From Variovorax sp. (GTDB lineage Bacteria; Pseudomonadota; Gammaproteobacteria; Burkholderiales; Burkholderiaceae_C): a DNA stretch of 64,000 bases. The position numbers were made by a program, and so were the translations under genes. Below are positions 1 to 9,126 of this stretch, piece by piece. The DNA lies in the NCBI GenBank assembly GCA_025352265.1, contig JANXTS010000046.1, positions 105,907 through 169,906 on the forward strand, read 5' to 3'. The notes beneath the pieces were generated by a model. That model had not been told where the DNA came from, did not search any database, and saw only the letters and a list, made by a program, of their open reading frames with translations. Numbering within the stretch: position 1 is the stretch's first letter; every line of letters begins with the position of its first letter.

Positions 1-1823
1 AGCCACTCGACCAGCAAGGCTTGCAAGCCTGCATCGTTCAGCCGCAGCAGACCGGAGAGGCGCGGCAGATCGCTCTGCTCTTGTGGCGCGCCAGCCGCAG
101 GTGGGCTGTAGAACGCCAACTTGGCCGGAGGCGCATCGGCACCGAAGGCGCGCACCATGTCGAGCCGGCTGACTTCCAGCGCGCCCATGCGCTCCCGCAA
201 CGCGGATTCGAGCGCGTTTTCCCAACCCTGTTCGATGTGGATGCGACTCCACAGGCCCTGCATGCCGTCGAGGCCGTGCTTGGCGAGCCAAGGTGCGAGC
301 TTGCCGTCGGTCTTGACCTTCTCCTGCAGAGCGCGCAACGCTTCAAGACGCGCGGAGAGATCGGCTTGGCGAGCGCCTTCGGTGTTAACGGCTTGCTGCC
401 GCGTACGGCGGTCGTCGTCGAGCTGCGGCACGCTGTCTTGCAGATCGTGCAGCCGGGCATCGGCTTCGGTCGCGGCTTCCTGTGCGCTCTCGTGCTGGGC
501 TTGCAAATCGCGCAGCTTTGTCTCGTCGGGCGCGGCCAGCGCGTTCTTGTCCGTGCGCAGTTTTTCGCTGCGCAGTGTCAGTTGCCGGGCTTGGTCTTCG
601 ATGTTGCGCTGGTCCGCCGCCAGCACCTGGATCTGCTGCTGCACCTGCACGACGGTAGCGCGCTGCGCATTGGCTTCGGTTTGCGCACGCTGCTGCGCAT
701 CTTCAAGCTCGGGCAGGCGCGTGCCGTGGTCCTCCAGCTGCGCGGCCAGCGTGATGGCCTGCTCTTCGGCGGCCACACCCTGGTCAGCCAGCGTCTCGAT
801 CTCGGACGCCGCATCGTCGCGGCGCGTGCCCCACTGGCCGATCTGTTCACGCAGTTGAACCAGCCGTTGCTCTACCCGCTGACGACCTTCGACCACGAAG
901 CGAATCTCGCCTTCGAGCCGGCCCACTTCGGCGCTTGCTTCATAGAGCTTGCCTTGTGCCTGGTTGACTTGGTCGCCTGCGGCGTAATGCGCTTGCCGTA
1001 CGGTTTCGAGCTCGGCCTCGATGTGCCGCAAGTCGGCCATGCGCGACTCGAGATCGTTCACTGCCTTGGCGGCATCGGCCTTGACCTTGGCTTGGTCGGC
1101 CTCGCTCTCGGTGCGCTTCAAAAACCAGAGCTGATGCTGCTTTTTGGTGGCATCACCCTGCAGCTGGTTGTAGCGCGCAGCGACCTCGGCCTGTTTCTCA
1201 AGTCGGTCGAGATTGGCGTTGAGTTCGCGCAGGATGTCTTCGACGCGCGTCAGGTTTTCGCGCGTGTCACCCAAGCGGTTTTCGGTTTCGCGACGGCGCT
1301 CCTTGTACTTGGAGACGCCGGCCGCTTCTTCAAGAAACAGGCGCAGTTCTTCCGGCTTGGATTCGATGATCCGGCTGATCGTGCCCTGGCCGATGATCGC
1401 GTAGGCACGAGGGCCGAGGCCGGTGCCGAGGAACACGTCCTGCACATCGCGCCGGCGCACTGGCTGGTTGTTGATGTAGTAACTGCTGGTGCCGTCGCGC
1501 GTCAGCACGCGCTTGACCGCGATCTCGGTGAACTGCGCCCACTGGCCGCCAGCGCGATGGTCGGCGTTGTCGAACACCAGCTCCACGCTCGAGCGGCTGG
1601 CCTGCTTGCGAGTCGTCGTGCCGTTGAAAATCACGTCCTGCATCGACTCGCCACGCAGCTCCGAGGCACGCGATTCGCCGAGCACCCAGCGCACCGCGTC
1701 CATGATGTTCGACTTGCCGCAACCGTTGGGACCGACAACGCCGACGAGTTGGCCGGGCAGCAAAAAATTGGTGGGTTCGGCGAACGACTTGAAGCCTGAA
1801 AGCTTGATTGAATTGAGACGCAC
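1..1823 (-). CDS. smc: Chromosome segregation ATPase Smc (N-terminal part; 3' end outside window)
   Basis: About 607 residues are visible of a protein that usually has about 1,170. The start is a GTG at 1821-1823, giving MRLNSIKLSGFKSFAEPTNF, the usual start of the family in this group. The Walker A motif GPNGCGKSN is at residues 31-39, followed by the conserved VRWVLGES segment. Long heptad-rich, Q/E/A-rich stretches from about residue 170 to 490 form the first coiled coil, and the last roughly 100 visible residues are the beginning of the hinge domain. Smc is a cytoplasmic ABC-type ATPase that dimerises through the hinge and organises and segregates the chromosome with ScpA and ScpB. It is divergent from the lipoprotein gene that follows; the two starts are about 96 bp apart. 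The identification rests on the N-terminal ATPase lobe. Confidence 0.95.
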   Translation of the reverse strand, partial: MRLNSIKLSGFKSFAEPTNFLLPGQLVGVVGPNGCGKSNIMDAVRWVLGESRASELRGESMQDVIFNGTTTRKQASRSSVELVFDNADHRAGGQWAQFTEIAVKRVLTRDGTSSYYINNQPVRRRDVQDVFLGTGLGPRAYAIIGQGTISRIIESKPEELRLFLEEAAGVSKYKERRRETENRLGDTRENLTRVEDILRELNANLDRLEKQAEVAARYNQLQGDATKKQHQLWFLKRTESEADQAKVKADAAKAVNDLESRMADLRHIEAELETVRQAHYAAGDQVNQAQGKLYEASAEVGRLEGEIRFVVEGRQRVEQRLVQLREQIGQWGTRRDDAASEIETLADQGVAAEEQAITLAAQLEDHGTRLPELEDAQQRAQTEANAQRATVVQVQQQIQVLAADQRNIEDQARQLTLRSEKLRTDKNALAAPDETKLRDLQAQHESAQEAATEADARLHDLQDSVPQLDDDRRTRQQAVNTEGARQADLSARLEALRALQEKVKTDGKLAPWLAKHGLDGMQGLWSRIHIEQGWENALESALRERMGALEVSRLDMVRAFGADAPPAKLAFYSPPAAGAPQEQSDLPRLSGLLRLNDAGLQALLVEW

Positions 1824-1918
1824 GACGTGTTGGCCTAGGTGCCAAGGTGTTGATTTGTAAGGAAAAACGCGAAGTTACGCGCTGCCGTCCGGGAGCCCCG
1901 ATGATAACGTGCGCACCC

Positions 1919-2677
1919 ATGAGAGAACTTCGAAAACTACCCCTTGCAGCGCGTCGCCCTGCGGCACTGGCCGCCGTGGCGTTGTCACTGGTTCTGACCG
2001 GCTGCAGCAGCTTCAATTCAACCCAGCGCGCCGAACCGTACGGTGGACAGGAATGGATGCAAACCGGCGCCAACCGCGTAGCCAACCTGGCGCTGCGCGA
2101 CAACCTGCAATCGATCCGTCGCGTGCAACTCAGCTTGTACCGCCGTAACCCGCGTGAGTGGCGCAAATGGGCAACCAGCGCCGACGATGCCATCCAGCGC
2201 ACATGGGACGCGGTGATGCAGGGCAAGTCGTTGCCGGAGCTGAAAGGCGCCGTCGGCATCGATGCCATCCGGCTCGGCTTCGAGACCGGGCCGCAGCCGT
2301 ACACAGGCGATCGGGTTGCGGCATTGGTCATGGGCTGGGCCTCGATGCTGAAGCAGGCCAACGGCGACACTTGGGAGCAAACGATGATCGATGGCGTCAA
2401 TGCCGAGAACGCCTATCGCGCGGCCCGCAACATCGAGATTTCGCTTTGGATGCTGGGCTCGAAAACCGGCCCGGACGGCCTGCCGTTGCTGCTGGCCACA
2501 GAGATCAGCGAACGTGGCCGCAATTTGGTGGCCGACCGAGAACTGTCGAAAGTGACGGCGCGGCTCGACCTCATGGCGGCGCAGGCCGACGAAAAGTACC
2601 GACGCGCCGCGCTCGACTTCGGCCAGAACTGGATTCTTGGCAGCCTCGGGCCGTTTTTTGCGATGGCGAAACCCTGA
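1919..2677 (+). CDS. Conserved lipoprotein of unknown function
   Basis: A 252-residue protein. I chose the ATG at 1919 because it places a type II signal peptide directly at the N-terminus: basic start MRELRKLPLAARR, hydrophobic stretch, then the lipobox LTGCSS. The mature part is rich in charged and aromatic residues (for example RRNPREWRKW) and looks helical and soluble, so it is probably membrane-anchored and faces the periplasm. An in-frame ATG at 1847 would bury the signal peptide and is less likely. I do not recognise a named domain. It is divergent from smc, which is a context common in related genomes (recollection, not checked). Confidence 0.8.
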   Translation: MRELRKLPLAARRPAALAAVALSLVLTGCSSFNSTQRAEPYGGQEWMQTGANRVANLALRDNLQSIRRVQLSLYRRNPREWRKWATSADDAIQRTWDAVMQGKSLPELKGAVGIDAIRLGFETGPQPYTGDRVAALVMGWASMLKQANGDTWEQTMIDGVNAENAYRAARNIEISLWMLGSKTGPDGLPLLLATEISERGRNLVADRELSKVTARLDLMAAQADEKYRRAALDFGQNWILGSLGPFFAMAKP

Positions 2678-2848
2678 ATCCAGGATCGGAATCGACCACT
2701 GAACGCCGCACGATCCTCACAGCTCAAATGGATGTCCGTCTTACCGTCTGCAGTACTGAGAAAAGGTGCGCTTCAGCCCGAAACGTAAATCTGCAGGAGT
2801 CCTTTTTTGCCTACGTGCCATTTGCAGACAGGCAGTAAAGATTTCCAC

Positions 2849-2990
2849 GGAGACGCTGAACATTTGATCGATCCCGGCACGCCTCATGCATGCACCGGGG
2901 GAACCAGATTACGAGCGCAACGGACTTGGACCAACGCAGCTTTGCCAGTGCCGAGTACGCATCGAAAAAGAAGCGAACGCGCCAGTACGG
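2849..2990 (+). mobile_element. IS5-family relic: left terminal sequence plus transposase N-terminus
   Basis: Positions 2849-2876 match 56272-56299 at 26 of 28 bases, beginning GGAGACGCTGAA. This is the kind of match expected from two copies of one IS terminal repeat. About 50 bases downstream, the frame from 2926 (TTG) reads LDQRSFASAEYASKKKRTR, which resembles the start of IS5-type transposases (FAS..YASKKKRTR). After about codon 20 the resemblance stops and no DDE domain follows, so the element is truncated by deletion. The relic abuts the 3' side of the ribose-type importer genes. The family call is from memory of IS5 transposase sequences. Confidence 0.6.
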
Positions 2991-3010
2991 CCTGCCTGCC
3001 GTCAGGCGGG
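2991..3010. repeat. Short inverted repeat (hairpin)
   Basis: CCTGCCTG at 2991-2998 and CAGGCGGG at 3003-3010 can pair across a 4-base CCGT loop (eight pairs with one G-T). It lies about 70 bases beyond the stop of the sugar-binding protein gene. There is no T-run on either side, so it is not a clear Rho-independent terminator. It may be part of the decayed IS. Confidence 0.4.
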
Positions 3011-3077
3011 AGAGCGCACGCCGAGCACGCGCAGAGATGGGACGATGGTCGTGGGATGTCCCAGTCGCCAGAGGCGA

Positions 3078-4031
3078 TCAGTCGTACAGCACGGCGGCGA
3101 TCTTCGGCTCGGCGATGTTGGTCTTGTCGTACCAATAAAAGCCGGTGTCGACCACCTTGGGCAGCTTCTCGCCCTTGATCGCGCGCACCGCCAGCTCGAC
3201 GGTCTGGTAGCCGATGCCGACTGGGTTCTGGGTGATGGCACCTGCCATGCTGCCGTCCAGAATGGCGCTCTTTTGTTGTTTGCCGGAGTCGTAGCCGATG
3301 ACCACGACTTTGCCGTTGCGCTTCATTTCCTTGACGCCGTTGATGACGCCGATGGCCGAGCCCTCATTGGCGCCGAAGATGCCTTTGAGGTTGGGCGAAG
3401 CCTGCAGAATCGACTTGGTGATTTCGGTCGACTTGAGCTGGTCGCCGCCGCCGTATTGCACGCTCACGACCTTGATGTTCGGGTAGGTCGACTTGATGCG
3501 GTTGACAAAGCCGTCGCGCCGATCCACGCCGGTGCGGCTGGTCTGGTCATGCACGACCAGCGCCACTTCGCCGGCCCCGCCGATCAGCGCGGCCATCTTG
3601 TCGGCGGCCAGCGCTGCCGCCGCCTTGTTGTCGGTGGTGGCGGTGCTGACCGGGATGTCGCCGTCCACGCCGGAGTCGAAGGCCACCACGGGGATCTTGG
3701 CGGCCTGGGCCTTCTTCAGCAGCGGCAGGGCCGCTTGGCTGTCGAGCGCGGCAAATCCGATCGCCTGCGGTTTCTTGGCCAGTGCGGCGGAGAGCATGTC
3801 GATCTGCTTGTCGACCATCGTCTCCGACTCCGGGCCTTCGAAGCTGATCTTCACTTTCAGGTCCTTGGCGGCCTGCTCCGCGCCCAACTTCACGGCCTGC
3901 CAGAACTGATGCTGAAAGCCCTTGGACACCAACGGGATGTAGATCTCCGGGGTTTGCTGCGCGTGGGCGAGGCTCGACAGGCCGATGAGGGCCGCGCCGA
4001 GTGTGATGCTGAGGGCTCTTCTCTTGATCAT
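3078..4031 (-). CDS. Sugar ABC transporter periplasmic substrate-binding protein (RbsB-like)
   Basis: A 317-residue protein starting at the ATG preceded by AGGAGACATTCG, which is a strong ribosome-binding site. The signal peptide MIKRRALSITLG to SLAHA-QQ ends near residue 25. The mature part is a type I periplasmic binding fold of the peripla_BP_4 (ribose/galactose/xylose) group, with repeated IGFAALDSQA, VVAFDSGVDGD and FGANEGSAIGV segments. It delivers a sugar to the membrane complex formed by the permease and ATPase encoded just upstream. It is the last gene of a minus-strand set ordered ATPase-permease-binding protein. The exact sugar cannot be read from the sequence; ribose, xylose or another pentose/hexose are all possible. 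No regulator gene is adjacent. Confidence 0.9.
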   Translation of the reverse strand: MIKRRALSITLGAALIGLSSLAHAQQTPEIYIPLVSKGFQHQFWQAVKLGAEQAAKDLKVKISFEGPESETMVDKQIDMLSAALAKKPQAIGFAALDSQAALPLLKKAQAAKIPVVAFDSGVDGDIPVSTATTDNKAAAALAADKMAALIGGAGEVALVVHDQTSRTGVDRRDGFVNRIKSTYPNIKVVSVQYGGGDQLKSTEITKSILQASPNLKGIFGANEGSAIGVINGVKEMKRNGKVVVIGYDSGKQQKSAILDGSMAGAITQNPVGIGYQTVELAVRAIKGEKLPKVVDTGFYWYDKTNIAEPKIAAVLYD

Positions 4032-4059
4032 CGAATGTCTCCTGGTTGAAAAAACGGGT

Positions 4060-5103
4060 TCAGTGCGTGCTGCTACCACGGCGGCGCAGGATGTCGGCGT
4101 AGACGGCGAGGATGATGATCACGCCGGTGATCACGGTCTGCCACTCCTGTGCGACCGAGAGGATGCGAAGTCCGTTGATCAGCACGCTCATGATGAAAGC
4201 GCCGATGATGGTGCCCGCGACGGTGCCGGTCCCGCCACTGAGCGAGGTGCCGCCGATGACCACGGCCGCGATGGCGTCCAGCTCGTAGCCTTGCCCCAAC
4301 GCCGGCTGCGCCGAGTTCAGTCGCGAGGCAATCAGCAGGCCTGCGATGCCACAGATGGCGCCACTCACCGTGTAGACCACGACTTTCCAGAAATTGGTGT
4401 TGACGCCCGACAGCCGCACCGCTTCTTCATTGCTGCCGAGCGCGAATGTGTAGCGCCCGAGGATCGTCTTGTTGAGCAACACGCTAGCAGCCAGCGCCAC
4501 CAGGAACAGGATCAGCACCGCATTCGGGATCGGCAGGGCAGGCAGCAGTTCGCCGATCAACGAGTCCTGCGAGATTGCCGTGAAGCCAGGCGTGCCGTTG
4601 AAGTAGATCGGCTTGGTGCCCGAGATCACCAGTGACAGGCCCTTGAGCAACATCATCATGCCGAGCGTGGCGATGAAGGGCGGGATCTTGAGCTTGGCGA
4701 TCAGCAGGCCGGAGACACCACCGGCCAGCGCGCCGAAAAGAATCGCCGCTGCAATGCCCAACGCCAGCGGCCAGCCCATGTAGGTCAGCACTACGCCGGC
4801 CATGACGGCGCAGAAAGTCATTAAGGTGCCGACCGATAGGTCGATCCCGCCGGTGATGATGACGAAGGTGCAGGCGATGGCCAACACGCCGTTGACCGCG
4901 GTCGATTGCAGGATGCCGACCAGGTTGTCGGTCTGCAGAAACTGCGGCGAGGCGACGCTGAAGAACACTATCAGCGCGACCAGGCTGCCAAAGGCCAACA
5001 ACTTTTGGCGTGTCGCCGGGTCGAACAGCCGCGCCCTCAGCGACAGGCCAAGCGTAACGGTTGCCTGGGTGGTGGCGGTGGAGGTGGCGGGGGGCGTAGT
5101 CAC
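4060..5103 (-). CDS. Sugar ABC transporter permease (RbsC-like)
   Basis: A 347-residue inner-membrane protein with about eight to ten hydrophobic segments. The family hallmark GGIDLSVGT occurs near residue 85, and IPPFIATLGMM, typical of BPD_transp_2 (RbsC/XylH/AraH), follows near residue 142. Its N-terminus is unusually Thr/Ala-rich (MTTPPATSTATTQATVTLGL) and is encoded by a G-rich run (ggtggcggtggaggtggcgg) around 5072-5092. It forms the channel of the importer with the neighbouring ATPase and binding protein, from which it is separated by only 16 and 28 bases, so the three genes are almost certainly co-transcribed. Confidence 0.92.
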   Translation of the reverse strand: MTTPPATSTATTQATVTLGLSLRARLFDPATRQKLLAFGSLVALIVFFSVASPQFLQTDNLVGILQSTAVNGVLAIACTFVIITGGIDLSVGTLMTFCAVMAGVVLTYMGWPLALGIAAAILFGALAGGVSGLLIAKLKIPPFIATLGMMMLLKGLSLVISGTKPIYFNGTPGFTAISQDSLIGELLPALPIPNAVLILFLVALAASVLLNKTILGRYTFALGSNEEAVRLSGVNTNFWKVVVYTVSGAICGIAGLLIASRLNSAQPALGQGYELDAIAAVVIGGTSLSGGTGTVAGTIIGAFIMSVLINGLRILSVAQEWQTVITGVIIILAVYADILRRRGSSTH

Positions 5104-5119
5104 AGGGTGTCTCCGATGG

Positions 5120-6631
5120 TCAGTGGGCGGTTGCCGTTTCGCGCTGGGTCGCGAGTTGCATGATCTTTTCCTGTGTCGCTTCGCGCCCGCTCAACTCGCC
5201 TGTGATGCGGCCTTCGCACATCACCAGCACCCGGTGGCTCAAACGCAAGATTTCGGGCAGTTCGGACGAGATGATCACGATCGCCTTGCCCTGCTCTGCC
5301 AGCGCCTTGAGCAGGCGGTAGATCTCAGCCTTGGCGCCGACGTCGATGCCGCGCGTCGGTTCGTCGAAGAACAACACGCTGCAGTCACGAAGCAGCCACT
5401 TGGCGATCACGATCTTCTGCTGGTTGCCGCCCGACAAGAACCGCACCAGCTGGTGCCCCGACGGTGTCTTGATGGCGAGCTGCTTCACATAGCGCTGGCC
5501 GGTAGCCTCGATCGCGGCCTGATCGATGAAAAACCCCATCGACAAGAACTTCTTCATGCTCGGCAGCGCGATGTTGCCGTCGACATCCATTCCGGTGGCT
5601 AGGCCCAACTGCTTGCGGTCTTCCGACAGGTAACCGATGCCGTGCGCGACCGCCTCCTCAGGCGAGCGGATCGACACCTTCTTGCCGTGCAAGAAGACCT
5701 CACCGGCATCGAGCGCATCGGCGCCGAACACGGCGCGTGCCAGCTCGGTGCGGCCCGCGCCCATCAGGCCGGCAAAGCCCAGGATTTCCCCTCGGCGCAA
5801 TACGAAACTGGCATCGCGAACCATAGAGCCCCGACGGATGCCCTTGGCTTCCAGCACGATCTCGTTGTGCGACGTGTCCGGAAAATCGTTACCGGTGTCG
5901 CTCAGCTGGCGCCCCACCATCATCGCGATCACCTGGTCGACCGGCGTGTCAGCCATCGACACGGTGGCGATGTACTGGCCGTCGCGCATCACGGTGACGC
6001 GGTCGGCGATACGCTTGAGCTCATCCATCTTGTGCGAGATGTAGACGATCGCTACGCCCTGCGACTTGAGCTGGCCGATGATGCGAAACAGGTCGGCCAC
6101 CTCCTCGTTGTTCAGCGCTGCGGTGGGCTCGTCCATGATGAGTACCCGCGTATCGAACGAGAGCGCCTTGGCGATCTCCACCATTTGCTGTTTGGCCACT
6201 GTAAGTTCACCGACAGGCGTGCGCGGGTCGAGGCGCAAGTTCATACGCTCGAAGATGCAGTGCGCCGCGGCGCACATTGCTTCCTCGTGGATAAAAAGTC
6301 CGAGTCGCCTGCGCGGTTCGCGGCCGATAAAGATGTTCTGCGCCACGCTCAGGTGATTCATCAGGTTCAGCTCCTGGTGAATGATCACGATGCCCAGTGC
6401 CTGCGCCGCGCGCGGGCTCGCAATATCTACCGACCGACCGTCCAACATCAAGTCGCCGGAGTCCTTGCGGTAAACGCCAGCCAACACTTTCATCAATGTC
6501 GACTTTCCCGCGCCGTTCTCACCCATCAACGCATGCACCTCGCCGGGCCGCAGGTCGAACTGCGCGTGGTCCAGCGCGCGGACCCCGGCAAAGGATTTAT
6601 TGAGGTTGCGGATCGTGACGATGGACTGCAT
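5120..6631 (-). CDS. Sugar ABC transporter ATP-binding protein with two ATPase domains (RbsA-like)
   Basis: A 503-residue duplicated ATPase typical of ribose/xylose/galactose importers. The first domain has Walker [10 protein letters not shown] near residue 38 and Walker [11 protein letters not shown]. The second has the degenerate nucleotide loop [10 protein letters not shown], the signature [15 protein letters not shown] and Walker [14 protein letters not shown]. It powers uptake through the permease encoded 16 bases downstream. It is the first intact gene of the operon, with a short frame resembling a porin start only six bases upstream. Confidence 0.93.
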   Translation of the reverse strand: MQSIVTIRNLNKSFAGVRALDHAQFDLRPGEVHALMGENGAGKSTLMKVLAGVYRKDSGDLMLDGRSVDIASPRAAQALGIVIIHQELNLMNHLSVAQNIFIGREPRRRLGLFIHEEAMCAAAHCIFERMNLRLDPRTPVGELTVAKQQMVEIAKALSFDTRVLIMDEPTAALNNEEVADLFRIIGQLKSQGVAIVYISHKMDELKRIADRVTVMRDGQYIATVSMADTPVDQVIAMMVGRQLSDTGNDFPDTSHNEIVLEAKGIRRGSMVRDASFVLRRGEILGFAGLMGAGRTELARAVFGADALDAGEVFLHGKKVSIRSPEEAVAHGIGYLSEDRKQLGLATGMDVDGNIALPSMKKFLSMGFFIDQAAIEATGQRYVKQLAIKTPSGHQLVRFLSGGNQQKIVIAKWLLRDCSVLFFDEPTRGIDVGAKAEIYRLLKALAEQGKAIVIISSELPEILRLSHRVLVMCEGRITGELSGREATQEKIMQLATQRETATAH

Positions 6632-6637
6632 GGCGTG

Positions 6638-6949
6638 TCAGCCGACCAATTTGCCGCAGCATTTGTGCGTTGTGCTGTACCACCAGGCCATGTGCTCCAA
6701 CAAAAAGTCCCGCGGCAGCGGCGCCGGTGCCGGTACATCGGTGCGCAGCCACGTGCAGTCGCCGCGGGCAGCGTGTTGCACGAAGTGCCCCCTGCCGTTG
6801 CCGGACGCGTCAGCAATGTTGTTTCGATAGTCAACGCCGACCACGACGCGGCCAAAGAGTGCTGCGTTGCTTTGGGCTTGCGCGCCATTCGCGCCGAGGT
6901 TGAGGGCAGTCCACAAAACGCACGCGATGGCGATCGAACGGAATTTCAC
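6638..6949 (-). pseudogene. Truncated porin-like frame in front of the sugar importer
   Basis: A 103-residue open frame. The first 45 residues resemble the start of a Burkholderiales trimeric porin: a signal peptide (MKFRSIAIACVLW to GAQAQ) followed by a first beta-strand-like segment, ALFGRVVVGVDYRNNI. Porins of this family have about 350 residues, and from about residue 55 the similarity is lost (Trp/Cys/Pro-rich tail HMAWWYSTTHKCCGKLVG). This suggests a gene fragment fused to unrelated sequence. It ends six bases before the ATPase gene, so it may still sit in the leader of that operon. It could alternatively be a genuine short exported protein; I favour a relic. Confidence 0.45.
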
Positions 6950-7458
6950 CTGTTGGTCTCCTCAATGTTGCTAAGCAGCGTGCGGCGAGTTTCGAACAGA
7001 GGGTTGGATTCAGAGGGTTAAGGTCTCAGGCCGTAGTAAATTGGCCTTACCACTTTGCTACCCGTTTCAAGTGATTTGCCATATGAAAACCCTTGTGTGA
7101 GCTTGGTCGCGCTGGCGCAGGACGGCGTTGCCACCGCTGTCGTCAGCGTCAAAGAGAATCTGACATGCGCAACCACCGGCACCCTCACCAAAGCACGGGC
7201 CGCATCTACGGCGCTGCGGTCGCCATCGGCCATCATCGGCCATCATCGGCCACCGGGGTCGGTGCGGCGTGGCGCGGCATCGACGTAAGCGGCGGTGGCT
7301 CGGGTGCATCGATGCAGGCCAGCACCTGTGACGTGGTGAGCATCAGACACAGCGGATCGGCAAATGAATCGCCCCGGCTTTGTACTTATCCACAAGGCCC
7401 TTTTGAAGATCGTCAAACTTCTGGGGGTCAGTTCAGTCTTGCCGGAGCCCCCATTTCT
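6950..7458. other. Non-coding stretch before the sugar importer cluster
   Basis: No convincing gene. It must contain the promoter for the minus-strand set below 6949, but I cannot pick boxes with confidence. It holds a 10-base tandem repeat (7224-7250). On the minus strand a 29-codon fragment at about 7348-7437 reads TDPQKFDDLQKGLVDKY and ends in a TGA; it is preceded by a stop, so it looks like the tail of a lost gene that I cannot identify. Confidence 0.4.
7224..7250. repeat. Short tandem repeat of catcatcggc
   Basis: Two perfect 10-base units, catcatcggc, at 7231-7250, preceded by a partial unit catcggc at 7224-7230. A unit length of ten is close to one helical turn. It lies in the intergenic region between two diverging or unrelated transcription units; a function is not evident. 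Confidence 0.6.
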
Positions 7459-8715
7459 TTATGAGCGTGCAACTGCGAACCGCTTCACCTTCTGCACAAA
7501 CCCCGGCAGCGCATGACCAGCCTTTTGCAGCAGCCCGAACTCTTCCTTGAGAACCGATTGCGGCATCAAGTCAAAATGGCACAACGTCCCAATAAGATCT
7601 CCAGCGTCGCTGACGATCGGCACCCCGCAATAGCTGTTCATCACACCCTGGTACGGGTGACCGTCCAACCGTCGGTCGGCTGCTGAGTCATCGGTTGAAA
7701 AAAAACCGTCACCCAAAACAAACTGGCAGAAACTGACCTCGAACGGAATGGCGTCCAAGAATGCCGGCGTCGGCTCGCCTTGTTTGTCAAGCAACAGAAC
7801 ATTTTGGAATCTGTCATCGAATAGTCGGTAGATGGCGCTGAAGCGATGCGGCACGCCTGCGTTCAGGTAGCCAAGTGCGGCTGACGCTCCCTGCGCGTTC
7901 AAGGCGCTCACGAACAGCTCTAGGCTGCGCGACGATGTCGTCGGTCGCTCCATGTGATCCGCGCGCACTGAGCCTGCGTGCTCATGGCCGAATATCGTGT
8001 CAACGGGCGCTTCCGTGAGAGCGAGCCGGTAGCCCTTGCCGTAAACCGTGCGTAACTGGACTCCCTTGTCTTCCAGCTTCAATGCACGGCGCAATGTGAA
8101 GATATGGTTGTCCAGCACACGCGTATCCATTGAACGAAATTTTGTGTTCGTCGTTTCGAGAAGTTCCCAACGTGACATCACGCGACCGCTGTTGCGAAAT
8201 AGAGCCAGCGCCAGATTGAACTGCAGGTCGCTGAGATCGAAAGTTTCGTTAGTCGGCCCCGCATACACGACGGTAGAGCGGTCAAGCAGGAAGGTCCAGT
8301 TTCCGACTAGTTCAATGCGTCCTCTCACTGCGTCCGCCGGTTCGCGAAATCGTTGTACGCGGGCACGCATTTCGATCGGACGAAAAGGCTTGAGCACATA
8401 GTCATCGGCCCCTGCTTCCAGCGCGTTGGCAACATCACGCGCAGCGCCTCGTGCGCTGAGCACGATCACGGGAATTTTCGACTCGAGGACTCCACGTAGC
8501 CACGTGAGCAGCGCCAAGCCATCGTCGCCTGAAGAAACCGGGTCGAAGATGAGCAGATCGAAAGGCACTTCCACGATGGCCCGCCGCAAGGCTGCGTCCT
8601 CGCTGAAAGCAATGCAAGTCATCGGGACCTCGCCCTGGGCTGGCGTCCTCGACAACACCGCCGTCAACAGGAGCAAGTCTACGGGGTCGTCTTCAAGCAG
8701 TGCTATTCGCATCAT
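7459..8715 (-). CDS. Response regulator with OmpR-type DNA-binding domain and C-terminal GAF domain
   Basis: A 418-residue protein. Residues 1-122 are a receiver domain: acidic pocket LLEDDP, phospho-acceptor Asp in LLIFDPV, and the conserved Lys in VLKPFRP. Residues about 140-235 form a winged-helix trans_reg_C domain ending in the typical GVQLRTVYGKGYRL. Residues about 265-415 carry a GAF-like domain with FCQFVLGDGFF, YCGVPIVSDAGDLIG and TLCHFD, as in cofactor- or ligand-binding GAF modules. OmpR regulators usually stop after the wing at about 230 residues, so the GAF extension is the unusual part and suggests direct sensing by the regulator. No histidine kinase is adjacent in the same operon; a kinase lies 2 kb away on the other strand. 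Confidence 0.85.
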   Translation of the reverse strand: MMRIALLEDDPVDLLLLTAVLSRTPAQGEVPMTCIAFSEDAALRRAIVEVPFDLLIFDPVSSGDDGLALLTWLRGVLESKIPVIVLSARGAARDVANALEAGADDYVLKPFRPIEMRARVQRFREPADAVRGRIELVGNWTFLLDRSTVVYAGPTNETFDLSDLQFNLALALFRNSGRVMSRWELLETTNTKFRSMDTRVLDNHIFTLRRALKLEDKGVQLRTVYGKGYRLALTEAPVDTIFGHEHAGSVRADHMERPTTSSRSLELFVSALNAQGASAALGYLNAGVPHRFSAIYRLFDDRFQNVLLLDKQGEPTPAFLDAIPFEVSFCQFVLGDGFFSTDDSAADRRLDGHPYQGVMNSYCGVPIVSDAGDLIGTLCHFDLMPQSVLKEEFGLLQKAGHALPGFVQKVKRFAVARS

Positions 8716-9126
8716 CGAGTCCTTTACGATGACCGTTCAAGCCCTGGCCAGAGCAGCTATGTTCGGGCACTGCCGTGGCCCCGATCTTCATTTGAGGTAA
8801 TAGGTTCACAAGAAAAGCGGTGTTCTGGGCGTCTGTCTCACGCCGCTTACATACGAAATTTGGTGTTCTTCGAATGTATGGGTTGTTTGTTTTGAAGCCG
8901 TTGAGGTGACATGACTCAACGTACGGACTTCTTGGGCATTACACAGCAGCATGACAGCGTCCAAGCACTGCATGCGTGCTCATCAGGTGAGTATCCGCTC
9001 GACCTCATTGTGCTGGTCTAATTTCCACGGACATCTCGATAGGTGGAACATCGAGAAATAACCTCAGGACGCTTCACAGCCAGACCCGCGCCAAGAAGCG
9101 CCGTTCGTACCGAGGGCGTGATTCAC
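8716..9126. other. Intergenic region; possible tiny ORF
   Basis: This 411-base stretch contains the promoter of the REC-wHTH-GAF gene (minus). On the plus strand a 36-codon frame, 8911-9021, starts with ATG preceded by TTGAGGTGAC, a plausible ribosome-binding site, and reads MTQRTDFLGITQQHDSVQ onward. I do not recognise it and give it low weight. Nothing else is evident. Confidence 0.25.

Noticed and set aside
21..1799. Very long open frame on the plus strand opposite smc
   Set aside because: Antisense of a well-conserved Smc ATPase head with intact Walker A; long opposite frames are common in high-GC coding DNA and the translation has no family resemblance.
1847..1918. Earlier ATG for the lipoprotein gene
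   Set aside because: Would add 24 unconserved residues in front of a complete lipoprotein signal peptide.
2886..4049. 387-codon plus-strand frame across the RbsB-like gene
   Set aside because: Antisense of a periplasmic binding protein with a signal peptide; no motifs in the plus-strand product.
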